Shown: one piece after another, positions 55,624-64,000 of the stretch
Layout: every line of letters starts with the position of its first letter
Position numbering within the stretch: position 1 is the first letter of the stretch
Assembly (NCBI GenBank): GCA_963817465.1
Contig: CAWFOP010000017.1
Span: 24,742-88,741 of the forward strand
Reading direction: 5' to 3'
Source of the DNA: CAMPKL01 sp963817465
GTDB taxonomy: Bacteria; Acidobacteriota; Terriglobia; Bryobacterales; UBA6623
DNA: 64,000 nucleotides
The notes under the pieces: model-generated
The model's input: only the letters and a program-made list of their open reading frames with translations
Told to the model about the DNA's origin: nothing
Databases searched by the model: none
Translations under genes and position numbers: made by a program

Positions 55624-56649
55624 ATGAAAAAACGCGGCAGTGTAACGATGCATGACATCGCCCAAAAGCTGGGCGTGTCGGCGATGACGGTCTCGCGAGC
55701 CCTGAGCGGGCACCCGGACGTCAACGAAGAGAAGCGTCAGAAGATCATCGAGCTCGCCGAGCAGTTGCGCTATCGCCCCAACCGCTGGGCGCGGACTCTG
55801 ATCACCAACAAGTCGTATCTGATCGGCGTCGTCGTGCCCGACATCTCGCAGTTGTTCTTCAACGAGATCATGCGCGGCATCGAAGAGCCTTTGGGGCCGG
55901 CCGGCTACGATCTGGTCTTGTGCCACTCCGACCGCAACGCCGAGCGCGAGCTGCATGAGATCGACATGTTGATCAGCCGGCGCATCGACGGTCTGGTCGT
56001 CGCCTCCGAACAGCCCAAAGACAAGCTCGACATCTTCCGCGAGCTGCAAGACCAGCACACGCCGTTCGTGCTGATCGACCGCTACTTCGAAGAGCTGGAT
56101 TGTCCGCGCGTACGCGCCGATGACTTCGAGGCCGGCAAGCTCGCGACGCGGCACTTGATCGAGCTCGGCCACCGCCGCATCGCTCACATCGGCGGTCCGG
56201 ATGTCTCCACCGGGCGCCTGCGCCGCGAGGGCTTTCTCGCGGCGATGGAAGAGGCCGGATTGCCGCTGGAAGACGGCATGCTGATCTTCAGCGACTTCAA
56301 GATCGGGGGCGGCTACGATTCGATGAAGAAGCTGCTTGCGCTTGCGACTCCTCCGACCGCCGTCTTCACGGGCAATGATCCGCTCGCCTACGGCGTCGTG
56401 CAGGCGTGCCGCGAGGCCGGCCTCGGCATCCCCAACAACATCTCCGTCGCCGGCTGCGGCGACACGGAGCTGTCGCAGCATCCCGACCCCTTCCTGACGA
56501 CGGTCACATGGGACAGTCGCGAGCTGGGGCGCATCGCGGGGCGGCTGCTGCTCGAGCGGCTCGAAGACAAGCCTTCCGGTGAAGCTCGGGATACGATTTT
56601 CAAGCCGGAGCTGGTCGTGCGACGGTCGACCGCGCCGCCGGCGAGCTAA
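55624..56649 (+). CDS. LacI-family transcriptional regulator
   Basis: 341 residues from ATG 55624. The N-terminal HTH and hinge region is TMHDIAQKLGVSAMTVSRAL and YRPNRWARTL. The periplasmic-binding-like effector domain follows: LIGVVVPDISQLFFNEIMRG, FVLIDRYFEELDCPRVRADD, LGHRRIAHIGGPDVSTGRLR, PTAVFTGNDPLAYGVVQACR and ISVAGCGDTELSQHPDPFLT. It is a repressor or activator that senses a sugar or its phosphate. Divergent orientation to the sulfatase-FucP operon makes that operon its probable target. Confidence 0.92.
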   Translation: MKKRGSVTMHDIAQKLGVSAMTVSRALSGHPDVNEEKRQKIIELAEQLRYRPNRWARTLITNKSYLIGVVVPDISQLFFNEIMRGIEEPLGPAGYDLVLCHSDRNAERELHEIDMLISRRIDGLVVASEQPKDKLDIFRELQDQHTPFVLIDRYFEELDCPRVRADDFEAGKLATRHLIELGHRRIAHIGGPDVSTGRLRREGFLAAMEEAGLPLEDGMLIFSDFKIGGGYDSMKKLLALATPPTAVFTGNDPLAYGVVQACREAGLGIPNNISVAGCGDTELSQHPDPFLTTVTWDSRELGRIAGRLLLERLEDKPSGEARDTIFKPELVVRRSTAPPAS

Positions 56650-56727
56650 GCGTTCCTATCACTCGAGACCGCCGGACGAGGGCCGCGGCGCAGCTTTCGC
56701 CGTCGCTCAGTTCCGCCGAAACTTTGT

Positions 56728-57330
56728 CTAGGTTTTGAAGCGCGCCGCCTGCGCCAATTGAACGTGCATCACCCCTTTTCGCCCCGGAAGCCTCCCGCAA
56801 ATATTGAGGGCCCTTTTGATCCTTTCCCGTCCGGAAATGTCCGCGAATGTCCGGATTCCTGAAAAATGCGGGATTTGGACCGCTTTGGGCTCGCGCCGAT
56901 CGGGCATAAGCCGTTGATTTTCGGCGGCTTGCGCCGGAATCGGGACCCGCGGCGATGTCCGGATTTGGCCGCATTTGTCCGGGGGGCTCGAAAATCGGCG
57001 GACAAACCCGGTCATTTGCGGACACGGCAAACTCCGCGGTGAATCCGCGGCCTCCGCGCACGACACCGGGTCGAGGCCGGGCAGCCAGGGCTGGACGGCT
57101 GGCGCGGGCGTTGCTTCGCTCGATGCCGGCTGGGGGTCGAAGTCCAATTTGAGCTGCGGATCGAGGCGTTCGGCGCGTTCGCGCAGGCGTCGTGCAGCCC
57201 TGTTTTCGCTTACGATTTCGATGTTGCCTTTGGAGTCGACCCAGCCGAAGGTTCGCGGCGTCGCCCACGCCCAGGCCTCTTCGAGCGCTGTGATGCGCTT
57301 GTCCAGATGCTTGTAGTAGATGTATCTCAG
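56728..57330 (-). CDS. Hypothetical protein lacking a canonical start codon
   Basis: On the minus strand a coding-like frame begins right after AGGAGAGGC with ACG-CTG (57333-57328) and reads LRYIYYKHLDKRITALEEAW, AWATPRTFGWVDSKGNIEIV and SENRAARRLRERAERLDPQL. This sequence has gene-like composition and a good ribosome site, but the start would be CTG or a mutated ATG (ACG). The C-terminal 100 residues are less convincing because they cover a TGTCCG-rich repeat stretch (56835-57030). No family is recognised. It may be a real gene with a non-standard start or a start-codon error, or a decayed gene. Confidence 0.4.
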   Translation of the reverse strand: MRYIYYKHLDKRITALEEAWAWATPRTFGWVDSKGNIEIVSENRAARRLRERAERLDPQLKLDFDPQPASSEATPAPAVQPWLPGLDPVSCAEAADSPRSLPCPQMTGFVRRFSSPPDKCGQIRTSPRVPIPAQAAENQRLMPDRREPKAVQIPHFSGIRTFADISGRERIKRALNICGRLPGRKGVMHVQLAQAARFKT

Positions 57331-57641
57331 CGTGCCTCTCCTCCTACTTTGAGGGTACGACGCGCCTCCAAGGATTTCGCGGCCGGGCGGGGCTAAGTCG
57401 CTGATTGTGAAGGGGATGCTTCCGCGAATGCGCGCGAACAGTGCATCTCGAGAGGCGCGGTCGGAGCGTCGCTCGCGTCCCCGTTGCGCCCCCTTGGCCG
57501 GCAGTCCGCCGCTGGGTGAGGGCTCGGGTTGGCGAGGACCTGCGAACCGACGAATCGGCCCGCGGCACGCCGGGAGGCGCGCGCCACATCGCCAGCCCTA
57601 TTCGGGCTCCGTCCCCGAACTCCCCTTGTAGTTGGAGCGAA
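57331..57641. other. Intergenic region, no gene recognised
   Basis: This 311-bp stretch between the unassigned minus-strand frame and the transposase remnant has only Arg/Pro-rich shadow frames. It could contain decayed transposase sequence upstream of 57642, but I cannot align it to the intact copy at 62.7 kb by eye. Confidence 0.35.
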
Positions 57642-57851
57642 ATGGGACTCCACGACGATTGGACTCTGCGTTTACGAGTCGAAGCGACGGGCGAGCGGAT
57701 CAACGAACTACGCCGGGCGACTGACACGGGCCTACCGTTCGGGGATGAGAAATTCGTCGAGGAGATGGAGAGTCGTTTAGGGTGCAGGCCGCGGCCCAAG
57801 CCCATGGGGCCGGCTCCGAAGGCGGTCAGGGCCGTGGTGGGGGCGGCCTGA
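57642..57851 (+). pseudogene. Remnant of a REP-associated tyrosine transposase (C-terminus)
   Basis: The segment RINELRRATDTGLPFGDEKF, VEEMESRLGCRPRPKP matches, position by position, the C-terminal tail of the transposase at 62731-63422 (RRLRQATLSGAAFGDPALIA, ALETRCGRRLEPRPRG). Only about 65 residues of tail are recognisable; the catalytic domain is missing. It lies at the left boundary of the lower-GC island, in the same orientation as the complete copy on the right. Confidence 0.65.
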
Positions 57852-57923
57852 GGTGAGTCCTCTGCCTGTCACCGCTCGCCGAGTTCTCTGCTGAGGATGG
57901 CGAGATCTGCCATGAGGCCAGTG

Positions 57924-59417
57924 CTAGGGGCCATTGCTGCTCTTGGTGCTCCGCTTGAGTACTGCCAGAACTTTATCTCGGGATGCCTTTTTCGCGAAAT
58001 CAATTACGCGCTGATCATAAACAAATTTGATCGTCTGTAAGTTCCCAATCGTCCTTTGTGATTTCTTCGCGTCGCGCCTTGGATGTGTTCTTGTTGGCGA
58101 GCTCGCCCTGCTCTTTTTTGGATTTCCTTCTTTCGTAGTGTGTGCGCAGCTCAATGGTTTGATATCGTTCAATTGGTGCCCTGAATTGTCCACCCTCGCT
58201 CGGGAACATCAGCGTAGACATCAAGTCACCGACGTCTCCTTCCGAGTTCGTCAAACATGCCTACAAACAGCCCGCCTGGCCCATAGGCGCCTACTGGATC
58301 CGAGAGAATTCTCGGGTCTGCTACTCGATCTTCATCAAGCCGCAGGCCCAGCACAGCAGGATTTAAGTGACCGCTATTTGGTCGGTCGAAGGCGTGTATC
58401 GGCAGATTGTTCAGCACACCACCATCCGCCCAGAACCCACCAAATACTTTCGGATTGTTGAAGACCCAGACGGGTTTGAAGATTGGAAAACTCATCGAGA
58501 TCGCAACAGCATCTGCAACAGGAAAGTCTTCAGTATGCTTGCTTGAGAAATAGGCCGGACGACGATGCGTCAAGTTTGTACCCGTGACGGCCAGGCGGAC
58601 CTTCGTGATCTGCTCGAGCTGGCCGAACGTGATCGTCTCACCTGTTATGTCCTGCCTTATAGGTGCATTATGTCTTACGATAAAATCTGACAGTACTCCC
58701 CTCACGTAGGCCAGCAGCGCAAAGCCCGGATTGAGACCACGATCATAAAGGACTGAATAGAAGTATCGATCAAGTTCCTTTGCTAGGCCACCACGTATTT
58801 TCATGAACGTAGGCTCAGCGATTCGAAGGTTTAGAACTCCTGATCGTGTCCAGGGAAATTTGACCAAAGGATCTATCAGTGTGACCACGCTGCTAAGTTG
58901 GTTGCGGAAGCGTAGGGCCTACCAATGGGCCTACTGATTCGTATTTATCCACGAGATGATCTATTACAGATGATCTTAGAAGTGATTGGGCGATGCTACG
59001 TGTCAGGCCGGGCCAGTTGCTTCGTCTCGAGACTGTCCTCCGAATCGCCGATTGGGATGTATTGCCGCCAGACTTCGCCACTGTTGGATCTGCGTTGGGG
59101 TGAGCCATGCGTACGGATTTACCTTTGGGGACTCCGCGTATGTATCCAGGGTCCGGGTCTTCGTAGAGCCTTTTCCTGAAATTGACCGTATTCTTCAGTC
59201 TCTTCTCAATGTCGCTTGCATTTTCCCCGACTGTGAGAAGGAGAGCGGTTAGAGCCCCGGCGGATGAACCACTGATGCCCTTGATGCGATTGTCCGTCTG
59301 GCCCGGACGGACGGGTAGGATCTGCATGCCCTCAAGAGCTTCAATCGCTCCCAGGTAGGCGACCTCTTTGCCCCCGCCTCCTTCGAAGGCGAGATATCGA
59401 ATGTCCTCTGGCCTCAA
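57924..59417 (-). pseudogene. Patatin-like phospholipase, three frameshifts
   Basis: The best start is TTG 59417 (LRPEDIRYLAFEGGGGKEVA). The glycine-rich oxyanion loop FEGGGGKEVAYLGA and the nucleophile elbow GISGSSAGALTA (GxSxG) are in the first frame. A net +1 shift near 58895 leads to the second frame (NQLSSVVTLIDPLVKFPWTR), which carries the catalytic DGG in FWADGGVLNNLPIHAF. Further shifts near 58250 (TNSEGDVGDLMSTLMFPSEG) and 58030 (TIKFVYDQRVIDFAKKA) lead to a stop at 57924. Restored length is about 490 residues. Patatins hydrolyse phospholipid acyl chains and serve as secreted toxins or immunity effectors. It is downstream of two unrecognised genes on a lower-GC island. Confidence 0.78.
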
Positions 59418-59430
59418 CGCGGCACCATTA

Positions 59431-59901
59431 CTAGAGCACGTCCCAGAGATTCCCTTCGGTCCCCCGAGCACTACCAGTCTTGTCGGTATACGTACCTTCC
59501 AAGGCTCGCCAATACGGCACACTTCCCGCGAGGAATCGAACTGGACTCCCAGGCTCCCCGGTATAGGCAGGATCGACAGCGAAGCTGTTGTTACTCACGT
59601 TGATGCTGGTGATGTAATGGGAGTTGCCATCCACGAAGATTTCTCTCCCAAGGTCTATTTGTGAAATTTGCCATGCGGTTTCCTGGATGGTCGCAGTCTT
59701 GCCGTCATCACTGAAGAAAAGTACTCCGTTTCCTCGCGCGGTGTCTGCGTCCAACGTGGCGCGCAACTCGATCCACAAAGGATCCGCCGCTTCCAGCTCA
59801 GCGTTTGCCGGTTTTGACTCTATTAACGCAAGCCGTTCTGCATCCGTTAGGGTGGAGTCGGTGTTCAAGTACCGAAGTACCTGCTGTTCCGAACCTGGCA
59901 T
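59431..59901 (-). CDS. Unrecognised small protein of the patatin island
   Basis: 156 residues; ATG 59901 overlaps the TGA of the large gene upstream by one base (TGATG), so translation is coupled; a GTG just before is possible. The first half is helical (EQQVLRYLNTDSTLTDAERL), the second beta-rich (GVLFFSDDGKTATIQETAWQ, IFVDGNSHYITSINVSNNSF). There is no signal peptide or membrane segment. It ends 14 bp before the patatin start. Codon use is more AT-rich than the rest of the window. It may be an adaptor or immunity-like protein, but nothing in the sequence proves it. Confidence 0.6.
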   Translation of the reverse strand: MPGSEQQVLRYLNTDSTLTDAERLALIESKPANAELEAADPLWIELRATLDADTARGNGVLFFSDDGKTATIQETAWQISQIDLGREIFVDGNSHYITSINVSNNSFAVDPAYTGEPGSPVRFLAGSVPYWRALEGTYTDKTGSARGTEGNLWDVL

Positions 59902-62492
59902 CACGGGACAATTACTCGCGCCGCGCCAGCTTTGAGGAACAACTCATGTGCGGGATCAGACGGAACGCTTAGCCGTAAGCGAACATCCCATGCTCCACGA
60001 CGACCCCAAAAGTAAGGGTACAAGAAATAGCTCATGTGGTTCCATTCAAATGAGTTCTCAAAGAAGCGAACGACGGGAGCCATGGCATCTGCTCCCGAGG
60101 GGTCGACCTCGGCAACAGGAGCGTCCACCTCACCCTCCCCCACCACGGCGTCAAAGTCGAGAGGTCGGCCTCGGAGTAATTTAATCGACCACTTCTTGAG
60201 TTCGTCCTGCTCTCTCTGAAGATTCACCGCCCTCGGGGCGTCCCCTATCGTGAACTCTGAAAGCGCTTCAAATCGCGTTCGTTCCCGCGCTGCCTCAAAG
60301 TTCTCGACAAGCTGGATATGGGCCGTCTTGATCGCCTCATAGGTCGAGATACGCCACTTTGTCAGCAGTCGTTCGCTGCGATAGCAGTAGATCTGGATGT
60401 TTACAGTCCCGGTGTTGTCTCGATGATTCGACAACATCGCCGTAACTGGCAATCCTTGATCCTCAACGTCGATCATCGGTCGAGTGAGCTTGGTCCTTAC
60501 AGAGTAGCTTCTGTCTTCATCGACCGGATCGACAGCTGCCAGTGTATCTGGCTTGAGTAGCATTTCCTGCCCAGCAACAGAGACGTGTGCATTGAATGTG
60601 TCGACCTTATCTGGTTCTTTCGCTGAGCCACGCCCAGACGCCGTGCACAAAACGTCGAGCGGGAGGTAGCCCTCCGGGATCTTGACCCTTCCCTTGAATG
60701 AACTCTCCGCGCGCTCATCGACGTTCTCGTTCGGGGTTGTAGAAAACGAAATTCCGGTCTGGACCATGACGGGCGGCGGTGGCGAGATATCCAAAACGCC
60801 GTACAATTTGGCCAAGCATAGGTAGTTAGTCTCCTGAATGTCTTGTGGTCCCACAGCTAGTGGCGCGGGTTCTGGCCTTGGGGATCGTCTGCCGCTTGAA
60901 GACTCTCAATCAAGCTCACTCCGGGCTCGGGGACGGTGAGTTCAAGAAGGAGGCGAGTCCCGTAATGTCGAAGATCTACCTGCTGTAATTTGTCAACCCA
61001 TAGATAGGCGCTACTTCGGCCCTCCGACGACGAACCCGGTTCTGGTTGGTTATTGAATTCGTGGCGAGCCAGTTCCCTGACAGTCTCTCTTGTGGTTACG
61101 CGTCTCAACTCACGAACCCTTTCTTGAATACTATGGACTGACTTGGAGACGATGTCCTGGGCTGTCGTGGTCGCTGATCGACGCGATTCCTGACTAGAAC
61201 TCGAGAAACTGGTATCAACGTTCGTGTCGACCTTCGTCAAGCCATACTTGCCCGAGGTATTGACTCCAGCGCTAATGCTGAAATCTGTGTCAATCGTGCT
61301 CGCGCTTTCTGTTTGCAGCTCGAATCTGTCGCTGGTTTCGAGGTCCCTCTCGGTGGACTCCTCGGTAGTTCTCTCCGTCTCATTGACTTCTTCCCTGACC
61401 TTAGTGCGCTCGTGTTCTCGGATCTTGTGCTCACCCGACATCACGTTCTCGATGTGGGCGATCTCGCGGGCTTCATAGCCGATGAGAGTCTCTCTGGCAA
61501 GCAATAGATCACCGAACCCAATGTCGCGAATCGAGGCTCTTCCCTCGCCTTCCAGCTCTCGCGGAAGCGGCAACGAGTCTTCAGTCGCTCCTTGAAGACT
61601 CGGATGACACTGCACAACAAGTTCGCCTTTTCCGCTTCTAGGTCAATCTCGTTGTGGGTGATCTGATAGAGATCGTCGAGGTTGCGTCCAATCTTTGCTT
61701 CAAGAGCAGTGATCAACGGTGCTGGATCCTCCAGCGACGCTGCGTTGACGATATTTTCGACGATAGTCTCGTCAAGCACTCTGTTGTCCATCGGATTTAG
61801 ATCCTTGTTTTGGCGCAAAGCAACAAGGTAGCGAAGCGCGTTCTGCTTGGCGCGTAGCGTCTGTGTATAAACATCAAATTCAGCTACTTTCTTGCGCAAG
61901 TCCTCGCGCAAGGCGCTGAGAGCTTTCACCGTGAATCGCGTCCGCTTGCCCTCTCAAAAGCACGTGGGGTAGAACGATCCGTGAGTCGTCATACCTCTTA
62001 TTGTCCGCTGGCGTATAAGTCGCCCTTGCAGAGTGCGAGAAGCCGCGCCAGCCGCAGAGCTTGCTCGTGCTTTTTAGAGAGATGAGAATTCGCCGCCCGG
62101 TCTGCAATAGCGAGGAGTTTCAAGACTAGCCACGAGTTGTATACCCGGTCGTGAGCTGAAGTGAAGTCTCGAGTGCTTACGTAGTTTGAAACGAGAACCT
62201 TAGTACCATCAATGATGAGTTGCAGCGACCTGATGTCAATGGTTGGCTGTGCATCGATCACTAACTTCAGTTGCACCCAGGGAGTGGTTTCGGCCAAGTC
62301 GTCTTGTTTGAGAGGCGTAACTGCCGTAGCGGCCTCGCGAATCTGCTTCCGCGTTTCCTCGCTGGGTGGGTGGGTAAGCCGAATTGACTTCAATCTACTA
62401 CTTATCGAAATGCCATCCTCTTTTGATGGATCGATTGAGAGGTCATCGTCTGAAGCTCGGAGACTGACCATCTTGAAGAGTTCGTTTGACAT
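59901..62492 (-). pseudogene. Large unrecognised protein of the patatin island, four frame disruptions
   Basis: Starts at ATG 62492 (MSNELFKMVSLRASDDDLSI). Successive frames join near 62010, 61935, 61590 and 60860 (two net +1, two net -1) into about 860 residues ending at 59901. Order: an alpha-rich N-domain; a coiled-coil part (VKALSALREDLRKKVAEFDV, IDLEAEKANLLC); a very charged stretch (SGEHKIREHERTKVREEVNE); and a Ser/Thr-rich alternating stretch (STIDTDFSISAGVNTSGKYG, VDTNVDTSFSSSSQES). After these come a helical RVRELRRVTTRETVRELARH, a domain around SAYLWVDKLQQVDLRHYGTR, and then ETNYLCLAKLYGVLDISPPP and a beta-rich C-domain (YFLYPYFWGRRGAWDVRLRL). No family name is recognised. Coupled by TGATG to the next gene. 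Confidence 0.6.
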
Positions 62493-62662
62493 AGGTCACC
62501 GACCTTTGGGCGTTGACAGTGTAGCCGGTCGATGGCTCGTCCGCAAGGATCGTTGACCATCCGCGTTCTACCGGAAGGACACCATGTCGGGGAAGAAAAC
62601 GGGACAGACTCAATATTGAGCAGGGCCAGCAGACGCCCGAGCACCTGGGGCACAGGCCTTTC

Positions 62663-62701
62663 GGGGGAAAAGGGGACAACGCCCATTTCTGACGGGCGTT
62701 G
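62663..62701. repeat. Left flank of transposase: G/A-tract repeat and hairpin
   Basis: GGGGGAAAAGGGG (62663-62675) recurs as its reverse complement CCCCTTTTCCCCC at 63463-63475, so a 13-bp inverted pair brackets the transposase gene. Next to it CAACGCCC (62677-62684)/GGGCGTTG (62694-62701) forms a perfect 8-bp hairpin with a 9-nt loop just before the gene. These are compatible with REP-like ends recognised by the transposase. Confidence 0.5.
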
Positions 62702-62730
62702 AGCTGTGGCATACTGGCGTTCGAGATTCG

Positions 62731-63422
62731 ATGCCCCGCCAAGCGCGGGTGGTGGCGGTGGGCGTACCGCATCACATCACCCATCGCGGCAACAACCGCC
62801 AAGACGTCTTCCTGTCCCACGAAGACCGGCGCCGCTACCAAACTCTGCTGTTCGAGCAACTGGCGCCCTGCGCAGTCGACCTGCTCGGCTGGTGCTGGAT
62901 GACCAACCACGTCCACTTGGTCGCCGTGCCGCGGCGGGCCGACTCGCTGGCGCGCCTGGTGATGCGCGTCCATTCGGCGTATGCGCAGCAGTTCAATCGG
63001 CGCTACGTCCGAACCGGACATTTGTGGCAAAGTCGCTTCTTTTCTTGCGCTTTGGGGCCGGACCGGCTCCAAACGGCGCTGCTTTACGTGGACCTCAATC
63101 CGGTGCGCGCCGGCCTGGTCGGCGAAGCGACCGCTTACCCTGGTCGAGCGCGACTTCTCACGTCGACGGCCGCGACGGCGACGACCTGCTCGCCCGATCG
63201 CGCTTGGCGCAATGGGGCGGCTGCCCCGACTGGGCTGCCCAGCTGCGGCGATCAGTCGATGCGGAGACGAGCCGGCGGCTGCGCCAAGCGACGTTGAGCG
63301 GCGCGGCGTTCGGGGACCCCGCCCTCATCGCCGCCCTCGAAACTCGTTGCGGCCGGCGCCTCGAGCCACGCCCCCGCGGGCGGCCCCGGCAGCGCGAAGC
63401 CGCCGCTGCTGTGTCACGCTAA
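62731..63422 (+). pseudogene. REP-associated tyrosine transposase (IS200-like), frameshifted
   Basis: From ATG 62731 (MPRQARVVAVGVPHHITHRG). The HUH motif is NHVHLVAVP (H-V-H) and the catalytic Tyr lies in TALLYVDLNPVRAGLVGEA. Near 63140 the frame changes by net -1. Corrected, the tail reads WSSATSHVDGRDGDDLLARS and LRQATLSGAAFGDPALIAAL, ending at a stop at 63422. Restored length is about 230 residues, normal for RAYT/Y1 transposases. These enzymes act on single-stranded hairpin-containing REP sequences. It marks the right boundary of the lower-GC island. Confidence 0.82.
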
Positions 63423-63462
63423 CGACAGTGAAATGAATGACATCGAGCAACCAGCCCTTTTC

Positions 63463-63475
63463 CCCCTTTTCCCCC
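63463..63475. repeat. Right flank inverted repeat of the transposase element
   Basis: CCCCTTTTCCCCC is the exact reverse complement of 62663-62675, lying 41 bp after the transposase stop within a C/T-rich run. Low complexity weakens the case, but the symmetric placement around the gene is notable. Confidence 0.4.
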
Positions 63476-63597
63476 CAAGCCATCAGCATCCGAGACGCGC
63501 GCCGCCTCCGAGCTTTTAGAGTATTCTGAATGATTTTCTTTGACTGAATCCGAGGGCTAGCTTAGACTACTCGTGCGCCCTAGGGAAACGTCGTGTC

Positions 63598-64000
63598 ATG
63601 AGGCTTTTGTGGATGCTGCTCCTTATCGGGCTACTTGGCTGGAGCGTATTTGAGACGGCGAGAGAAATGATGGATGGCTCCTTCCCACGTAGCCTAGGGA
63701 TGGTCCTTTTGTCCGTGGCGCTGTTGCTCCAACATCCCACCACTCGCGGCAAGTTCGGACGCGCCGGTTTGATCGGTGCGATGTTGTGCATAGTGTTTGC
63801 TTTCGGCGTGATTTTCATAGCAGGCAGACGACCGACAGACTACGGCATAGCGTCCCGGTACGTGGGGGATCCGTCCGAGGTCGCGGTTCAAGCGGCGGTT
63901 TCGGCGACGGAGCGCTTCCACAGCGCACTCTCCGAGCGTCGATATGACGATGTCTGCGCGGTAGCGGAGCGAGATGCCTTCAGCACCCTCACCGAGTTGA
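63598..64000 (+). CDS. Membrane protein with soluble C-domain, cut by window edge
   Basis: The frame is open from ATG 63598 to the right edge (134 codons, no stop) and was recovered by hand translation. MRLLWMLLLIGLLGWSVFET is a first membrane helix. SLGMVLLSVALLLQ and LIGAMLCIVFAFGVIFIAG are two more. The part after residue 90 is soluble (AVQAAVSATERFHSALSERR, YDDVCAVAERDAFSTLTEL), with a pattern like NTF2/SnoaL-type or DUF4019-like small domains. Its function is unknown, and codon use is mixed. Confidence 0.65.
   Translation, partial: MRLLWMLLLIGLLGWSVFETAREMMDGSFPRSLGMVLLSVALLLQHPTTRGKFGRAGLIGAMLCIVFAFGVIFIAGRRPTDYGIASRYVGDPSEVAVQAAVSATERFHSALSERRYDDVCAVAERDAFSTLTEL

Noticed and set aside
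56835..57030. TGTCCG repeats as a possible CRISPR array
   Set aside because: Spacing and repeat length are irregular, copies occur on both strands and no cas genes are present.
57924..62492. Patatin island as a CBASS locus
   Set aside because: No cyclic-nucleotide synthase, HORMA/TRIP13 or ubiquitin-like genes are visible; the patatin alone does not define CBASS.

Overview
The window looks like high-GC chromosome of an Acidobacteriota bacterium, most likely of the Solibacter/Bryobacter group. This is inferred from gene content, not from any database search. Pointers are an Oar-like TonB receptor with a carboxypeptidase-regulatory N-terminus (30.3-33.4 kb), a VWA protein of acidobacterial type beside recA (46.2-48.3 kb), a small secreted protein with the IPFSFTVGNQTL signature (25.6 kb), many secreted beta-propellers, five sulfatase genes and GTG/TTG starts. 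Several genes have a -10-like hexamer only 6-9 nt before the start codon, suggesting leaderless mRNAs.

Layout. 0-4.2 kb: end of a HicB antitoxin, a CPA1 antiporter, a PQQ-like propeller and a sugar-phosphate isomerase/epimerase-like protein. 4.3-6.5 kb: a frame-disrupted YfhO-type membrane protein. 6.6-16.3 kb: three sulfatases (two of them near-identical duplicates around a protoglobin), a GH3 glycosidase and a metallo-beta-lactamase-fold protein. 16.8-21.4 kb: a compact acyl-carrier-protein gene set (condensation-like acyltransferase, AMP ligase, SDR, ACP, methyltransferase). 21.6-28.7 kb: membrane and secreted housekeeping/accessory proteins. 28.7-33.4 kb: a hybrid histidine kinase and a TonB receptor whose start codons overlap. 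34-44 kb: GH2 glycosidase, GNAT protein, two degenerate receiver proteins, and a sulfatase/M24/MFS/Gfo-Idh operon facing a glucosamine-6-phosphate isomerase-like gene. 45-48.3 kb: rluD-like, VWA, recA. 48.4-52.7 kb: three genes bracketed by an inverted dispersed repeat. 52.7-56.6 kb: FucP-type symporter and sulfatase, divergent from a LacI regulator. 57.6-63.5 kb: a lower-GC accessory island between two REP-associated transposase sequences. It holds a large unrecognised protein, a small unrecognised protein and a patatin-like phospholipase. A partial membrane protein runs off the right edge.

Functionally, most recognisable genes fit a glycan scavenger. Sulfatases and GH2/GH3 enzymes would trim sulfated glycans outside the cytoplasm, the TonB receptor and MFS carriers would import products, and isomerases, oxidoreductases and the deaminase-like enzyme would process them. 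Two regions do not fit known systems well: the ACP-centred set at 16.8-21.4 kb and the patatin island at 57.9-62.5 kb.

Caution: about a dozen otherwise well-conserved genes carry single-base frame disruptions, nearly all of the net +1 type and some in G/C runs. This pattern suggests sequence error more than genuine gene decay. Broken genes are therefore described by their inferred full extent.
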